DNA from: Marinobacter guineae
GTDB lineage: Bacteria; Pseudomonadota; Gammaproteobacteria; Pseudomonadales; Oleiphilaceae
Reading direction: 5' to 3'
Assembly: GCF_002744735.1 (NCBI RefSeq)
Contig: NZ_KZ319339.1
Location: 1 to 64,000 of the forward strand
Length of the DNA: 64,000 nt
Positions 16,211-25,022 of this stretch are shown one piece after another. The stretch's first letter is position 1; every line of letters begins with the position of its first letter. The translations under genes were made by a program, and so were the position numbers. Under the pieces are notes generated by a model that had not been told where the DNA came from, searched no databases, and was given only the letters and a program-made list of their open reading frames with translations.

Positions 16211-17119
16211 TTATTCCCAAGCGGCACCCTCAAGTGCATCCAACGGAATCTTCAAGTACCGTTTGCCGTTGGCTTCGGGCTCCGGGAGCCGTCCACCCCG
16301 GGTGTTGACCTGCAGCGCATGAAGAATCAATTTTGGCATCGGTAGCTCGCTGTCACGGGTGTTTCGAAGCTCTACATACTCGGCTTCTGAAGTCTCAGCC
16401 AGATGCTTGTTGGCCTGCTTCTGCTCTCCAACTGTGCTTTCCCATTCGGGTTCACGGCCGCCGGGCATGTAGTCGTGACCTGTGAACAGCCGCGTCTCAT
16501 CAGGCAGGGCGAGGATGGCCTGGATGGAGTCCCAAAGTTGATGGGCGTCGCCCCCGGGAAAGTCCGCACGGGCGGTGCCGAAATCCGGCTGGAAAATGGT
16601 GTCGTGCACGAACGCTGCATCGCCGATCACATAGGTGACAGAGGCCAGCGTGTGGCCCGGGGAGAACATCACACGGCCCTGCAGCTTGCCAACCCGGAAC
16701 TCGTCGCCGGCCCGGAACAGATGGTCCCACTGTGAACCGTCGGCCGGAAAATCGGGCCAGTTATAGATGCCCTTCCACAGTTTCTGAACGCCAGTCACAT
16801 AGCCACCGATCGCAGTCGGAGCGCCGGTCGTTTCCTTAAGATACTGGGCAGCCGAGAAATGGTCGGCATGGGGGTGCGTATCCAAGATCCATTGCACTTC
16901 AAAGCCCCGATCGCGCACGTAATCCAGAAGTTCGTCGGCGTGGTGCGTCGCCGTTGCGCCGGACTTTTCATCGTAATCTAGCACCGGATCAATAATGGCA
17001 CACTGCTTCGTCTCCGGATCGCTGACCACGTACTGAACACTGAATGTGCGGGGATCGAAAAAACCCGCGACATCGGGAGTGTCGAGATGTTTCGCAGGTG
17101 ATTGTTGGAAAGTCCTCAT
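16211..17119 (-). CDS. Persulfide dioxygenase (MBL fold), copy 2
   Basis: A 302-residue paralogue of the enzyme at 7750-8616. It shares DTHPHADH (metal motif), FSPGHTLASVTYVIGDAAFVHDT, DFGTARADFPGGDAHQLW and TGHDYMPGGREPEW. The ATG at 17119 follows GAGGGG with suitable spacing; the long N-terminal extension to 17317 is not supported. It is a single-gene transcript with its own terminator and with the perfect GTTATA-N4-TATAAC palindrome upstream. Sequence differences from copy 1 (an extra N-terminal stretch, different C-terminus) suggest an old duplication or separate acquisition rather than a recent copy. Confidence 0.9.
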   Translation of the reverse strand: MRTFQQSPAKHLDTPDVAGFFDPRTFSVQYVVSDPETKQCAIIDPVLDYDEKSGATATHHADELLDYVRDRGFEVQWILDTHPHADHFSAAQYLKETTGAPTAIGGYVTGVQKLWKGIYNWPDFPADGSQWDHLFRAGDEFRVGKLQGRVMFSPGHTLASVTYVIGDAAFVHDTIFQPDFGTARADFPGGDAHQLWDSIQAILALPDETRLFTGHDYMPGGREPEWESTVGEQKQANKHLAETSEAEYVELRNTRDSELPMPKLILHALQVNTRGGRLPEPEANGKRYLKIPLDALEGAAWE

Positions 17120-17164
17120 AAGTGAGTCCCCCTCAACGCTGAAAACGCGTTTTTGATTAATGTA

Positions 17165-17180
17165 GTTATAAGGATATAAC
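17165..17180. promoter_or_regulatory. Operator-like palindrome GTTATAAGGATATAAC (copy 4, perfect)
   Basis: A perfect 6+4+6 palindrome about 45 bases upstream of the second persulfide dioxygenase start. Related sites precede the first persulfide dioxygenase, the peroxiredoxin and the rhodanese. Confidence 0.6.
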
Positions 17181-17503
17181 TGAAAGATTTTAAGGGCTAA
17201 TTGAGATGAGGCATTGAGCCAATGAGGACAACCTAACGGTGCCAAATTTGAGTGGGGGAGCGTGCGTCGATTCGATGGACTCAGTTCAAAAGGATATGGA
17301 CTTACCCCGGTACGCATGACAAACCCGAGCCTCTAACGGGGCCTTTATGACTCGGATCTGAACGTCCGCTTTGCGAGCATTCCAGCCCTCCGGCCTCCAC
17401 CGGATGACCTGTTTCCTTCCAACTTAACCGTTTTCAGATTACTAATGTTCAATTAACAGACATTACCAAGCAGTGAGCGGTTAAGTGATTGCGGGCAGGT
17501 CAG

Positions 17504-17525
17504 TGGGGCAAAATTGGGACAAAAT
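17504..17525. repeat. Tandem 11-base repeat beside tRNA-Ser remnant
   Basis: TGGGGCAAAAT followed directly by TGGGACAAAAT, with one mismatch, four bases before the tRNA-Ser 3' copy. Short direct repeats here resemble integrase arm sites seen at the ends of tRNA-integrated elements, but that identity is inferred. The rest of the 17181-17584 gap shows no gene. Confidence 0.4.
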
Positions 17526-17529
17526 CGTG

Positions 17530-17548
17530 TCCCTCCCTCTCCGCCAAT
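17530..17548 (+). repeat. Copy of the tRNA-Ser 3' end (candidate attachment site)
   Basis: TCCCTCCCTCTCCGCCAAT is identical to 1578-1596, the last 17 bases of tRNA-Ser plus AT. A terminator hairpin follows here as it does after the intact tRNA. This is the expected scar of integration at a tRNA 3' end, with the element lying between the copies. No integrase gene is visible between them. Confidence 0.7.
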
Positions 17549-17551
17549 TTG

Positions 17552-17575
17552 ACCCCGGCAACGCTGGGGTTTTTC
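17552..17575 (+). terminator. Terminator after tRNA-Ser remnant
   Basis: CCCCGGC pairs with GCTGGGG (one G-U pair) around loop AAC, followed by five T. It is similar in layout to the terminator of the intact tRNA. Confidence 0.7.
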
Positions 17576-17584
17576 ATGCGCTCA

Positions 17585-18187
17585 TTAAAACCGCCGCCAA
17601 ACAAGCAGCCGGTTGTTGGCCGGCATGTCAAAGTCCTGTTCCATCATCAAGCCTGTGGCCTCACCAAGACGCCGCATATCCTCGATATCCCGTATACCCA
17701 TGTGCGGAGCCTGCGCTCTGAGGTGGCTGTCGAACCGCTCGTTGCTCGGGCTGGTATGTTTGCCCGCATAACTGAACGGACCGTAAAGGCAAAAAACACC
17801 ATCTGTTGGCAAGGCCTTGCCAACGCCTCTGAACATCGCTTCCACCTCGGGCCAGGCCATGATGTGAGCGGTGTTGGCGGAGAAGGCCCCGCTGATGGCA
17901 GGTACCTGCCCCCAGTCCTGGCCGGTTACATCGAGGGCGATGGGCTGATTGATATTAGACAGCCTTGTGGCGTCGAGCCACGGCATGCAAAGTTGGTAGT
18001 TTTGCGGGTGATCACTGGGCTGCCAGATCAGGTGCGGCAAATGTTGGGCAAAGTGCACAGCGTGCTGGCCAGTGCCTGTGCCGATTTCCAGAGCCGTGCC
18101 CGGCTGTTCGAAAATGTCGGCCAGTATTTCAAGAATCGGTTGCTTGTTATTTTCACAAGCTTGGGAAAACGGTTTGTCCTTTAGCAT
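17585..18187 (-). CDS. DUF938 SAM-dependent methyltransferase-like protein
   Basis: A 200-residue protein with a class I methyltransferase motif ALEIGTGTGQHAVHFAQHLP and the family signatures SQACENNKQPIL (N-terminal) and NTAHIMAWPEVEAMF. Substrate is unknown. ATG at 18187 follows AGAGG with seven-base spacing; the longer frame to 18253 is not supported. It begins the ordinary chromosome to the right of the putative island. Confidence 0.88.
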   Translation of the reverse strand: MLKDKPFSQACENNKQPILEILADIFEQPGTALEIGTGTGQHAVHFAQHLPHLIWQPSDHPQNYQLCMPWLDATRLSNINQPIALDVTGQDWGQVPAISGAFSANTAHIMAWPEVEAMFRGVGKALPTDGVFCLYGPFSYAGKHTSPSNERFDSHLRAQAPHMGIRDIEDMRRLGEATGLMMEQDFDMPANNRLLVWRRF

Positions 18188-18264
18188 GTCCGGACCTCTG
18201 AAAGGGAGTAGGTTGTGGCGGTAAGCCAAGTCCTGCTTAACCGCCACGGGCAAAATCGCATCAA

Positions 18265-18543
18265 TCAGCGAACACTGAAGTCAGTGAAATCTCCCGATGG
18301 GGCCTCTTCCGTGACCTCGACGGAATCGACCCGGGCATCCGGCGGCCCGTTTTCGCACCAGGCCCGCAACCTATGCAGTTGGTGGTCCGCCCCCTCGGCA
18401 ACCACCTCAACCCGGCCATCCGGCAGGTTACGGGCGTAGCCGGTGAGGCCCAACTCGTTAGCCTGTTGCTCCGTAGAGGCGCGGTAGTAAACCCCCTGTA
18501 CTCGCCCGGAAATAAAAAGATGCCAGCGTTTCGTGCCCATCAT
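18265..18543 (-). CDS. acyP: Acylphosphatase
   Basis: A 92-residue small enzyme hydrolysing acyl phosphates. The phosphate-binding loop and catalytic Arg are in SGRVQGVYYR (residues 12-21), and the catalytic Asn is in GYARNLPDGRVEVVAEG. Full family length. Same strand as the DUF938 gene. Confidence 0.93.
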   Translation of the reverse strand: MMGTKRWHLFISGRVQGVYYRASTEQQANELGLTGYARNLPDGRVEVVAEGADHQLHRLRAWCENGPPDARVDSVEVTEEAPSGDFTDFSVR

Positions 18544-18624
18544 TTGCCCCTTTAGATGCGTCGTGTCAGGCTTTGTTTCAATCTACCGTTTCCTGCAAGA
18601 AAACTTCAAGGAGTGCGGGTTCCC

Positions 18625-19398
18625 ATGGCCGATACCCATCTTAAACACAACGCTACCGGATTTGCCGATGCCCTGATTTGCGAGGCTGAAGGTCTGGAAT
18701 GTCTCGCCAAAGCCCTTGTTGAGGCCGGGGCGACCGGAATTGGGGTGCCGGAAGTTTACCAGGTCGATGAATCTGCACTGGAAATTACCGCCATCAACGC
18801 GGCGGCGGCCACCGAACCTACTCAGGAAACTCTTGGTGAAGGTCTGGCGCGAATGCATCGCCTGGAGCAGGGCGGTTATGGCTGGAGCCGGGACAACTAC
18901 ATTGGCCTTTCGCCGCAGCCCAACCGCTGGTGTCAGAGCTGGGGCGAGTTTTTTGTCCGGGACCGTCTCGGGTATCAGGTTTCCCGGGTGCGAGATGCCA
19001 GCCAGAGGGCCCGTTTTCAGGAAGTGCTGGATAAACACGGCGAAGTGCTTTCGGAATGGCTGGATGCTCACTGTAACCACCCGAGCCTGCTTCATGGCGA
19101 TCTCTGGAGTGGCAACGTCCTGTTTGATTCTGATCGGCCCTGGCTGATTGATCCTGCCGTCTATTGCGGTGATCGCGAAGCGGATCTCGCGATGACACAG
19201 ATGTTCGGAGGTTTCGGGAGGCCATTTTACAGGGCCTACGACAGGCTATATCCCCGCACGCCAGTGTATGACAGGAAACGTGAGGTCTATAACCTCTACC
19301 ATTATCTGAACCATTACAATCTGTTTGGTGGGGGTTATCTTGGTGGCTGCCAGACCGGTATGGCAGCCATCGAGTCCATTGCCAGGGGCGATGGCTAG
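18625..19398 (+). CDS. Fructosamine kinase family protein
   Basis: A 257-residue kinase-fold protein of the fructosamine-3-kinase/ketosamine kinase family. LLHGDLWSGNVLFD carries the catalytic Asp and the metal-binding Asn, PWLIDPAVYCGDREADLAM is the equivalent of the DFG segment, and LARMHRLEQGGYGW-x-NYIG is typical of the family. It probably phosphorylates sugar-modified amines for repair. Family members are often nearer 290 residues; the N-terminus looks slightly short here (no clear GG-x-I-N-x loop), so either the start is further upstream (ORF open to 18556) or the ATP loop is reduced. Confidence 0.85.
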   Translation: MADTHLKHNATGFADALICEAEGLECLAKALVEAGATGIGVPEVYQVDESALEITAINAAAATEPTQETLGEGLARMHRLEQGGYGWSRDNYIGLSPQPNRWCQSWGEFFVRDRLGYQVSRVRDASQRARFQEVLDKHGEVLSEWLDAHCNHPSLLHGDLWSGNVLFDSDRPWLIDPAVYCGDREADLAMTQMFGGFGRPFYRAYDRLYPRTPVYDRKREVYNLYHYLNHYNLFGGGYLGGCQTGMAAIESIARGDG

Positions 19399-20342
19399 AT
19401 CAGGCCAGCCCCGCGTAATATAAATACTCCGAGAGTCACGGTAATGCTGGCCATCAAAGTGGTCAGGGCGATGATGTTGGCCGCCAGCCGGTCGTTACCG
19501 CCGAGAAATTTGGCCATGACGAAACTGGCTGCTGCTGTCGGGCTGGCAAAAAACAGGAACATCAATCCCAGTTCAGGCCCTCGGAAGCCAGCCAGCCAGG
19601 CGGCGGCCGTGCACAGCGTTGGCAGCACCACCATCTTCATCAGGCTGGAGCTGAACGCGGTCTCGCTGTCGTTCCGGATGGCGCTGAGAGAAACGGTTGC
19701 GCCGATACAAAGCAAGGCCAGTGGCAGGGTCAGGGATGCAAAATAGTCACCACTGGTCATAACCCAGCCAGGCAACGTGATTTCCAGAGCGGCAAAGGGA
19801 ATGGCAATGAATACCGCAAGGATAAGCGGGTTGCGAACAATATCGTGAAAGATCTTCCGCCAGTCTGTGGTCTGGCCGGGCTGATAGGCAACCAGTACGA
19901 TCACGGACAACACATTGTAGGAAATAATCACCAGCCCAAGCAGGATGCCTCCGGCCGATAATCCGAAATCGCCGTACAGGTTGGCGGCGAGGGCCAGACC
20001 CACGATGCCGCAGTTGCCGCGAAAGGCACCCTGAACGTAAACCCCCCGGTCTTCCCGGACAACCCGCCACTGCGCCCAGAGCCACGCGACTGCGAAACTC
20101 GCCAGTGTCGCGCCCAGGTAGAACAGCAGAAGCCCCGGGTTGAAGGCCGTCTCCAGGTCCGCACGGATGATGCTCAGAAACACGAGGGTCGGTAGTGTCG
20201 CTTTGAATACCAGGGCAGAGGCGGTATTCACGAAATCGTTATCAATCCATCCGATCCGGCGCAGCCCCAGCCCGATAAACACCATTGCGAAAACCGGCAG
20301 TGTTGTCTCCATGGTTTGCAGGAAAAGGTCAATCAGGGTCAT
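19395..20342 (-). CDS. AEC-family transporter
   Basis: A 315-residue auxin efflux carrier family permease with two five-helix bundles separated by a hydrophilic loop around residue 160. GNCGIVGLALAANLYG is the conserved element of the first bundle, and FLFFASPTAAASFVMAKFLGG that of the second. Substrate (often malate or other organic anions) is unknown. It is convergent with the fructosamine kinase gene, overlapping it by four bases. Confidence 0.9.
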   Translation of the reverse strand: MTLIDLFLQTMETTLPVFAMVFIGLGLRRIGWIDNDFVNTASALVFKATLPTLVFLSIIRADLETAFNPGLLLFYLGATLASFAVAWLWAQWRVVREDRGVYVQGAFRGNCGIVGLALAANLYGDFGLSAGGILLGLVIISYNVLSVIVLVAYQPGQTTDWRKIFHDIVRNPLILAVFIAIPFAALEITLPGWVMTSGDYFASLTLPLALLCIGATVSLSAIRNDSETAFSSSLMKMVVLPTLCTAAAWLAGFRGPELGLMFLFFASPTAAASFVMAKFLGGNDRLAANIIALTTLMASITVTLGVFILRGAGLI

Positions 20343-20612
20343 GGAGCGCGGCCGTCTGGAAAACGTTCGTCAAATGAGGTGAGCACCGATTATAAGCCCG
20401 GAGATAGCTAGCCTGCTATGGGAATTCCACCAAGGTCCTATATTCGAGCCGGGACTTGAAATTACCGAATAGTTGCCAATTTCACACAGTTCGTCACCGG
20501 GAAAGCTGTATACTTCATTTAATTCATTGCCGGATATACAGGGAGGTGGTGCTCCAGGGACGGGTTTTCGGTTAACTGTCTCACTGTTCTTTGGCTGGAG
20601 CCGCTGCTTACT

Positions 20613-22673
20613 TTGAAACCCGATCTCCTTCTCCAGGCTCCTGAGGTTACTCATTCGCCTGCTGCCCGCCTCGTACCGAATTCAGCTCTCAGTATCCAGC
20701 CCTGCGGCTGTTTGCTGGTCCTCGACAGGGAATTCACCCGAATAGTCCAGTGCAGTGCCAACACCGGCAATTTCTTGCGGGTAGCCGCTGACGAACTGCT
20801 GGATCAGAAGCCCGAGATTGCACTCGGAAAACGGCTGGCAGGCAGGGTTCGAAGTGAATTGCGATCAAGTGAGCGGCTCAGTGGTCCGCTATCTATCCAG
20901 AAGGATATCGACGGACGGAAAACTCGCTTGCAGGTGAATGCTTTCCGCTCCGGTATGGTGGTGATTGTCGAGATTGAACCGATTACGCCACTCGGCAACC
21001 GACGGCTGATGGGAACGGTGAACCAGTGGCTGACAAAACTGGCCAGGGCCGCCACACCGGGCGCGTTGATGGACATTCTGGTGGCGGGCGTGCGTGACAT
21101 TACCCGTTTTGACCGGGCCCTTGTGTTCCATTTTGATGATCAGGGCCATGGAGTATGTCTGGCCGAAAACCTGGCCAAAGGACTGACGCCGGTGTTGGGC
21201 CAGCGTTTCGCGGCCAGTGATTATCCTGAGGAACAGCGGGCAAAGTTTGCCGAGCGGGAAGTCCGGAGCATTCCCGATCTGGGTGCCGATGCGGTACCGG
21301 TTTTCTCATCTCTCGAAATCCCCTCCGATGACGCAGGAAGGATTGATCTCAGTGGCACGGTTTTGCGGGCACCATCCCGCCGTCAGCGAAGCTTCCTTGA
21401 CGATTTCAACGCCAGGTCCCTGTTATCGATCGCCATTGTCGGCCAAACAGGCCTTTGGGGCATGGTGACCTGTATTTCCGCGACACCCACACCGCTGACA
21501 CCGACCTTGCGGGATGCCGCACGCACGGTGGTTACGATGGCGACCCAGCGGCTGTTTCTGCTCAAAGCACGCATAGAGTCCCGTTTCCTTCTGCAGGTGC
21601 AGGAATCGAGAGATTACCTGGTAGAGGATGTAAAAGCCGGCCTGTCGCCTTCGGCGATGCTCGAGAAGTACGGCAACGATTGGCTGACGTTTTTCAGGGC
21701 CGATGGCCTGGCATGCAAGACCAAAGGCGGGATATCCGGTTTTGGTGTCACTCCACCTCTGAAAAGCATTGCTCAGATTGCCCGGGGATTGGAACAGCGG
21801 CATGGGCAGGGAGTCTGGGCCAGCTTCCGGCTGAAGGATGAACCGGTCGCGGAAGGGATTGATCTGAAGGGGTGCTGCGGATTGCTGGCGGCGCCGTTAC
21901 CAGGTGAGGATTCCGAGGGATGGTTAATGTTTTTCCGGCCGGAATGCGATGCCCTGGTCTGCTCACCGGCCAGTGAGCGGGACCTGCATCGCACCTTCCG
22001 GACCTGGCTGGAAGAAGTCCGGGGCACCAGCGAGCCCTGGAAACCGGTGGAGTGCCAGGCTGCGGGGGATCTCGGTGAGGATATAGCCCTTCTGGCATCG
22101 GCCAGTGAAATTACCCGGCTGAACGAAATGCTCAGGGAAGAGCAACAGGCCCTTGCCCGGGCCAATGAAAAACTTCGGGAGGCGGCCAGTCATGATTCGC
22201 TCACCGGCATCTGGAACCGGTACCGGACCGAACAGGAGCTTGATAAGGAGCTGGCGAAGGCGCGCAGGCACAAGTTACCGTTCTGCGTCCTGTTGTTGGA
22301 CATCGACCACTTCAAACAGGTGAATGACACCTGGGGGCATGAGGCAGGGGACGAATTGCTCCGGCATATTGCCTGTACTGTGGATGGGGTTCTCCGGCAG
22401 GAAGACCATATTGGCCGGTGGGGCGGTGAAGAGTTCGTGATGGTTGCTACCGGTGCGTCGAGAGAAGACGGCGTGGTCCTGGCAGAGCGTATCCGTACGG
22501 CGATAGCCAATGTGCGCATAAACCAGATGCCGGAAGGCGTTACCGCCAGCATCGGAGTGGCTACGTGGCGTCCGGAAGACAAGCGAAAGGAACTCGTAGC
22601 CCGTGCTGACAGGGCCATGTACGCAGCCAAAACCGCGGGCCGAAACCGGATAGAAACAGACCAGGATCTCTGA
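20613..22673 (+). CDS. Phytochrome-like diguanylate cyclase (degenerate sensor)
   Basis: A 686-residue cytoplasmic sensor with a PAS2-GAF-PHY phytochrome-type core and a C-terminal GGDEF domain that makes cyclic di-GMP. The active loop is GGEEF at 604-608 with an inhibitory RxxD site (RQED, 595-598) in front, and LLDIDHFKQVNDTWGHEAGDELL is intact. The sensor keeps IQPCG (usual IQPHG) and AASDYP (usual PxSDIP). However, the expected N-terminal biliverdin Cys is missing, and the GAF histidine position (LRAPSRRQRSFLDDF, residue 258) is Gln. Light sensing with a bound bilin is therefore doubtful. The start is a TTG with a weak upstream site, so the N-terminus is uncertain. The 270 bases upstream hold no gene. 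Confidence 0.82.
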   Translation: MKPDLLLQAPEVTHSPAARLVPNSALSIQPCGCLLVLDREFTRIVQCSANTGNFLRVAADELLDQKPEIALGKRLAGRVRSELRSSERLSGPLSIQKDIDGRKTRLQVNAFRSGMVVIVEIEPITPLGNRRLMGTVNQWLTKLARAATPGALMDILVAGVRDITRFDRALVFHFDDQGHGVCLAENLAKGLTPVLGQRFAASDYPEEQRAKFAEREVRSIPDLGADAVPVFSSLEIPSDDAGRIDLSGTVLRAPSRRQRSFLDDFNARSLLSIAIVGQTGLWGMVTCISATPTPLTPTLRDAARTVVTMATQRLFLLKARIESRFLLQVQESRDYLVEDVKAGLSPSAMLEKYGNDWLTFFRADGLACKTKGGISGFGVTPPLKSIAQIARGLEQRHGQGVWASFRLKDEPVAEGIDLKGCCGLLAAPLPGEDSEGWLMFFRPECDALVCSPASERDLHRTFRTWLEEVRGTSEPWKPVECQAAGDLGEDIALLASASEITRLNEMLREEQQALARANEKLREAASHDSLTGIWNRYRTEQELDKELAKARRHKLPFCVLLLDIDHFKQVNDTWGHEAGDELLRHIACTVDGVLRQEDHIGRWGGEEFVMVATGASREDGVVLAERIRTAIANVRINQMPEGVTASIGVATWRPEDKRKELVARADRAMYAAKTAGRNRIETDQDL

Positions 22674-22691
22674 CGAGACCCTGGCGTTGCT

Positions 22692-25022
22692 TTACCCCTT
22701 CAGCTGATCACCGACCGGCAGGCGCCTGATACGCTTGCCGGTAGCGGCATAGATGGCGTTGCACAGCGCCGGCGCAACCGGGGGCAGGCCGGGCTCACCG
22801 ACACCACCCATAGCTTCCTGTGGGTTGTCCACCAGGTGGACCCGTATAGACTTGGGTGCGTCCGGCATACGGGGTATCAGGTAGTTGTCGAAGTTATCCT
22901 GCTGCGCCACACCGTCTTTGAACGTGACCTCGCTCTGCAGCGCGATACCGATACCCATCACGCAGGCGCCTTCCAGCTGGGAACGGATGCGTTCCGGATT
23001 GGCCTGCTTGCCACAATCAAAGGCGATGTCTGCCTGGAGAATGGTGAGCCCGCCCTGATCATCCACTTCCACCTCAAACACGATCGCCGTGTAGGAGACA
23101 AAGCTGTGATGGAAGGCAAGGCCAAGCCCACGGCCTTCCTGCACGGACTTGCCCCAGCCGGCCTCGCTGGTGGCCCGTTCAATCACGGCCCGCATCCGGC
23201 CAATGTCGATGGGGTAAAGATCCGGATTCTCGCCGTAGTTCCAGCCATCTCCAACCGTCAGATTATGGATTTCACGGTCCGGACCGAGGAGGTCCAGTAC
23301 ATAATCCCGATGATCCCGGCCAGCAGCCACGGCCAACTCATGAGCAAAGCTCTGTATTGCCCAGGCATGGGGAAGATTATAGACCGAGCGGAACCAGCCG
23401 ATACGCACGTGGGCCGGCGCTGGCGGATTCTCCAGTCGAAGAGCCGGCACATCAAATGGCATGGTATTGAAGCCCATGCCCAGTTCAAATTCGCCTTTGT
23501 GCTTCGGGTCCGGAGCGAAGAGTGAGCCGATGCTCGGTGAGAGTGTTCGGTGCAACCATCCGGTTGCGTTGCCATCGCCGTCAAGCCCGGCTTCCAGATG
23601 GTCGACGGACACCGCGTGAAAATAGGCATGGTGAATGTCGTCTTCGCGGCTCCACTGTAACCGGACCGGGCGGCCATTGAAGAGCTCGGCAATGCTGGCG
23701 GCCTCATTGGCAAAGTCTGGTTTGGATTTACGGCCAAAGCCCCCGCCAAGCAAGGTGACGTGCACCGTCACATTCTCCGTATCCAGGCCGAGCCTTTGGG
23801 CAACGGTATCCCGGGTTGCCTGAGGATTCTGTACCGGCGCCCAGACCTCGGCCTTGCCATCCTTGATCCGCACCGTGGCTACTGGTGGCTCCATGGGCGC
23901 CTGCGCCATGTGAGGCATGTAGTAGGTGGCAGATATCCGTTTGTCGGCACTCTCAAGGGCCCTGTCGAGATCGCCGTGATGACGAACGACCTTGCCAGGG
24001 CTTTGAGCCGCTTTCTCCAGGGATTGCCGATAGGCAATAGAAGTATAACCGGCATTTTCGCCAGCGGACTCCAGGTTCCAATCGATCTTGAGTGCCTTTT
24101 TCCCCTCCATCGCGGCCCAGGTATTGGAAGCGACCACCGCAACACCGCCAAGGGGACTGAATCCGGCTGGCTGACCGGTGCCTTCAACCTTCAGGACCTT
24201 TTCCACCCCGCGTACTTTGAGCGCTTCGGCGTCGTCGAAGCTCCTTACAGTGGCGCCGTAAACGGGTGGCCGGGCAATCACGGCGTACAAGAGATCGTCA
24301 AAGGGTACGTCAGCGCCGTACACCGCTCTGCCAGTTACAATGTCCTCGCCATCGATGGCTTTGGGGTGAGGTGATTCCAGTTTGCCGTTGATCAGGCCGG
24401 TTTCCTTGCCGATGAACCGGAGTTCGTTGTCCTGTTTCAGCACAAGTGCGTTACGATCAGGCACCTCAAGCTCCCGGGCTCTGCTGGCCAGCTCGCCAAA
24501 GCCAAGTTCCTTGCCTGACGGTTGATGAACCACTTTGTGGACCTGGGTTTTCACCTCATGGACCGGAACACCCCATTGACTGGCCGCGGCTTGCTCAAGC
24601 ATCAACCTGGCAGCGGCGGCGGCCCTGCGCATGGGTTCGTACCAGTGGCGCATGCTGCGGGAGCCGTCGGTATTCTGGTTACCGTATTTGCTGTGGTCGC
24701 CTTCAGCCTGCCGTACCTTCACCTGATCCCAGTCAGCGCCCAGTTCATCGGCACCCACCATCACCAGGCTGGTGCGAATGCCCTGGCCCATTTCCGATCG
24801 GTTGTTAACGATGGTAACGGTGCCATCGGAATCTATCTGAATGAAAACATTAGGATCATCGACCCATCCCCCGGGCATGGCTCCGGCACCAAATTGTGCA
24901 TTTTCACTGGCCAATGGCATATCCCAGCGGGCGGCAAGAACCAGGGCTGAGCCGCCGGCCATGCCCATCAGGAGGCGGCGTCGGCTGACGTTGGCGAGCA
25001 GAAGTCGGTCATTGGTTCTCAT
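22692..25022 (-). CDS. Molybdenum hydroxylase large subunit (isoquinoline 1-oxidoreductase beta-like)
   Basis: A 776-residue xanthine-oxidase-family protein binding molybdopterin cytosine dinucleotide. The N-terminal twin-arginine signal SRRRLLMGMAGGSALVLAA sends it to the periplasm. LLGGGFGRKSKPDFANEA and the active-site glutamate loop GGVGEPGLPPVAPALCNAIY match IorB and related aldehyde dehydrogenases. With the [2Fe-2S] subunit encoded next, it oxidises N-heterocycles or aldehydes; the substrate is unknown. It overlaps the small-subunit gene by four bases. Confidence 0.92.
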   Translation of the reverse strand: MRTNDRLLLANVSRRRLLMGMAGGSALVLAARWDMPLASENAQFGAGAMPGGWVDDPNVFIQIDSDGTVTIVNNRSEMGQGIRTSLVMVGADELGADWDQVKVRQAEGDHSKYGNQNTDGSRSMRHWYEPMRRAAAAARLMLEQAAASQWGVPVHEVKTQVHKVVHQPSGKELGFGELASRARELEVPDRNALVLKQDNELRFIGKETGLINGKLESPHPKAIDGEDIVTGRAVYGADVPFDDLLYAVIARPPVYGATVRSFDDAEALKVRGVEKVLKVEGTGQPAGFSPLGGVAVVASNTWAAMEGKKALKIDWNLESAGENAGYTSIAYRQSLEKAAQSPGKVVRHHGDLDRALESADKRISATYYMPHMAQAPMEPPVATVRIKDGKAEVWAPVQNPQATRDTVAQRLGLDTENVTVHVTLLGGGFGRKSKPDFANEAASIAELFNGRPVRLQWSREDDIHHAYFHAVSVDHLEAGLDGDGNATGWLHRTLSPSIGSLFAPDPKHKGEFELGMGFNTMPFDVPALRLENPPAPAHVRIGWFRSVYNLPHAWAIQSFAHELAVAAGRDHRDYVLDLLGPDREIHNLTVGDGWNYGENPDLYPIDIGRMRAVIERATSEAGWGKSVQEGRGLGLAFHHSFVSYTAIVFEVEVDDQGGLTILQADIAFDCGKQANPERIRSQLEGACVMGIGIALQSEVTFKDGVAQQDNFDNYLIPRMPDAPKSIRVHLVDNPQEAMGGVGEPGLPPVAPALCNAIYAATGKRIRRLPVGDQLKG

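Noticed and set aside
17120..17317. N-terminal extension of the second persulfide dioxygenase
   Set aside because: The added residues show no family similarity, cover the operator palindrome, and a good ribosome-binding site precedes the ATG at 17119.
22836..23525. 229-codon frame opposite the molybdenum hydroxylase gene
   Set aside because: No recognisable motif; mirrors codon bias of the IorB-like gene.
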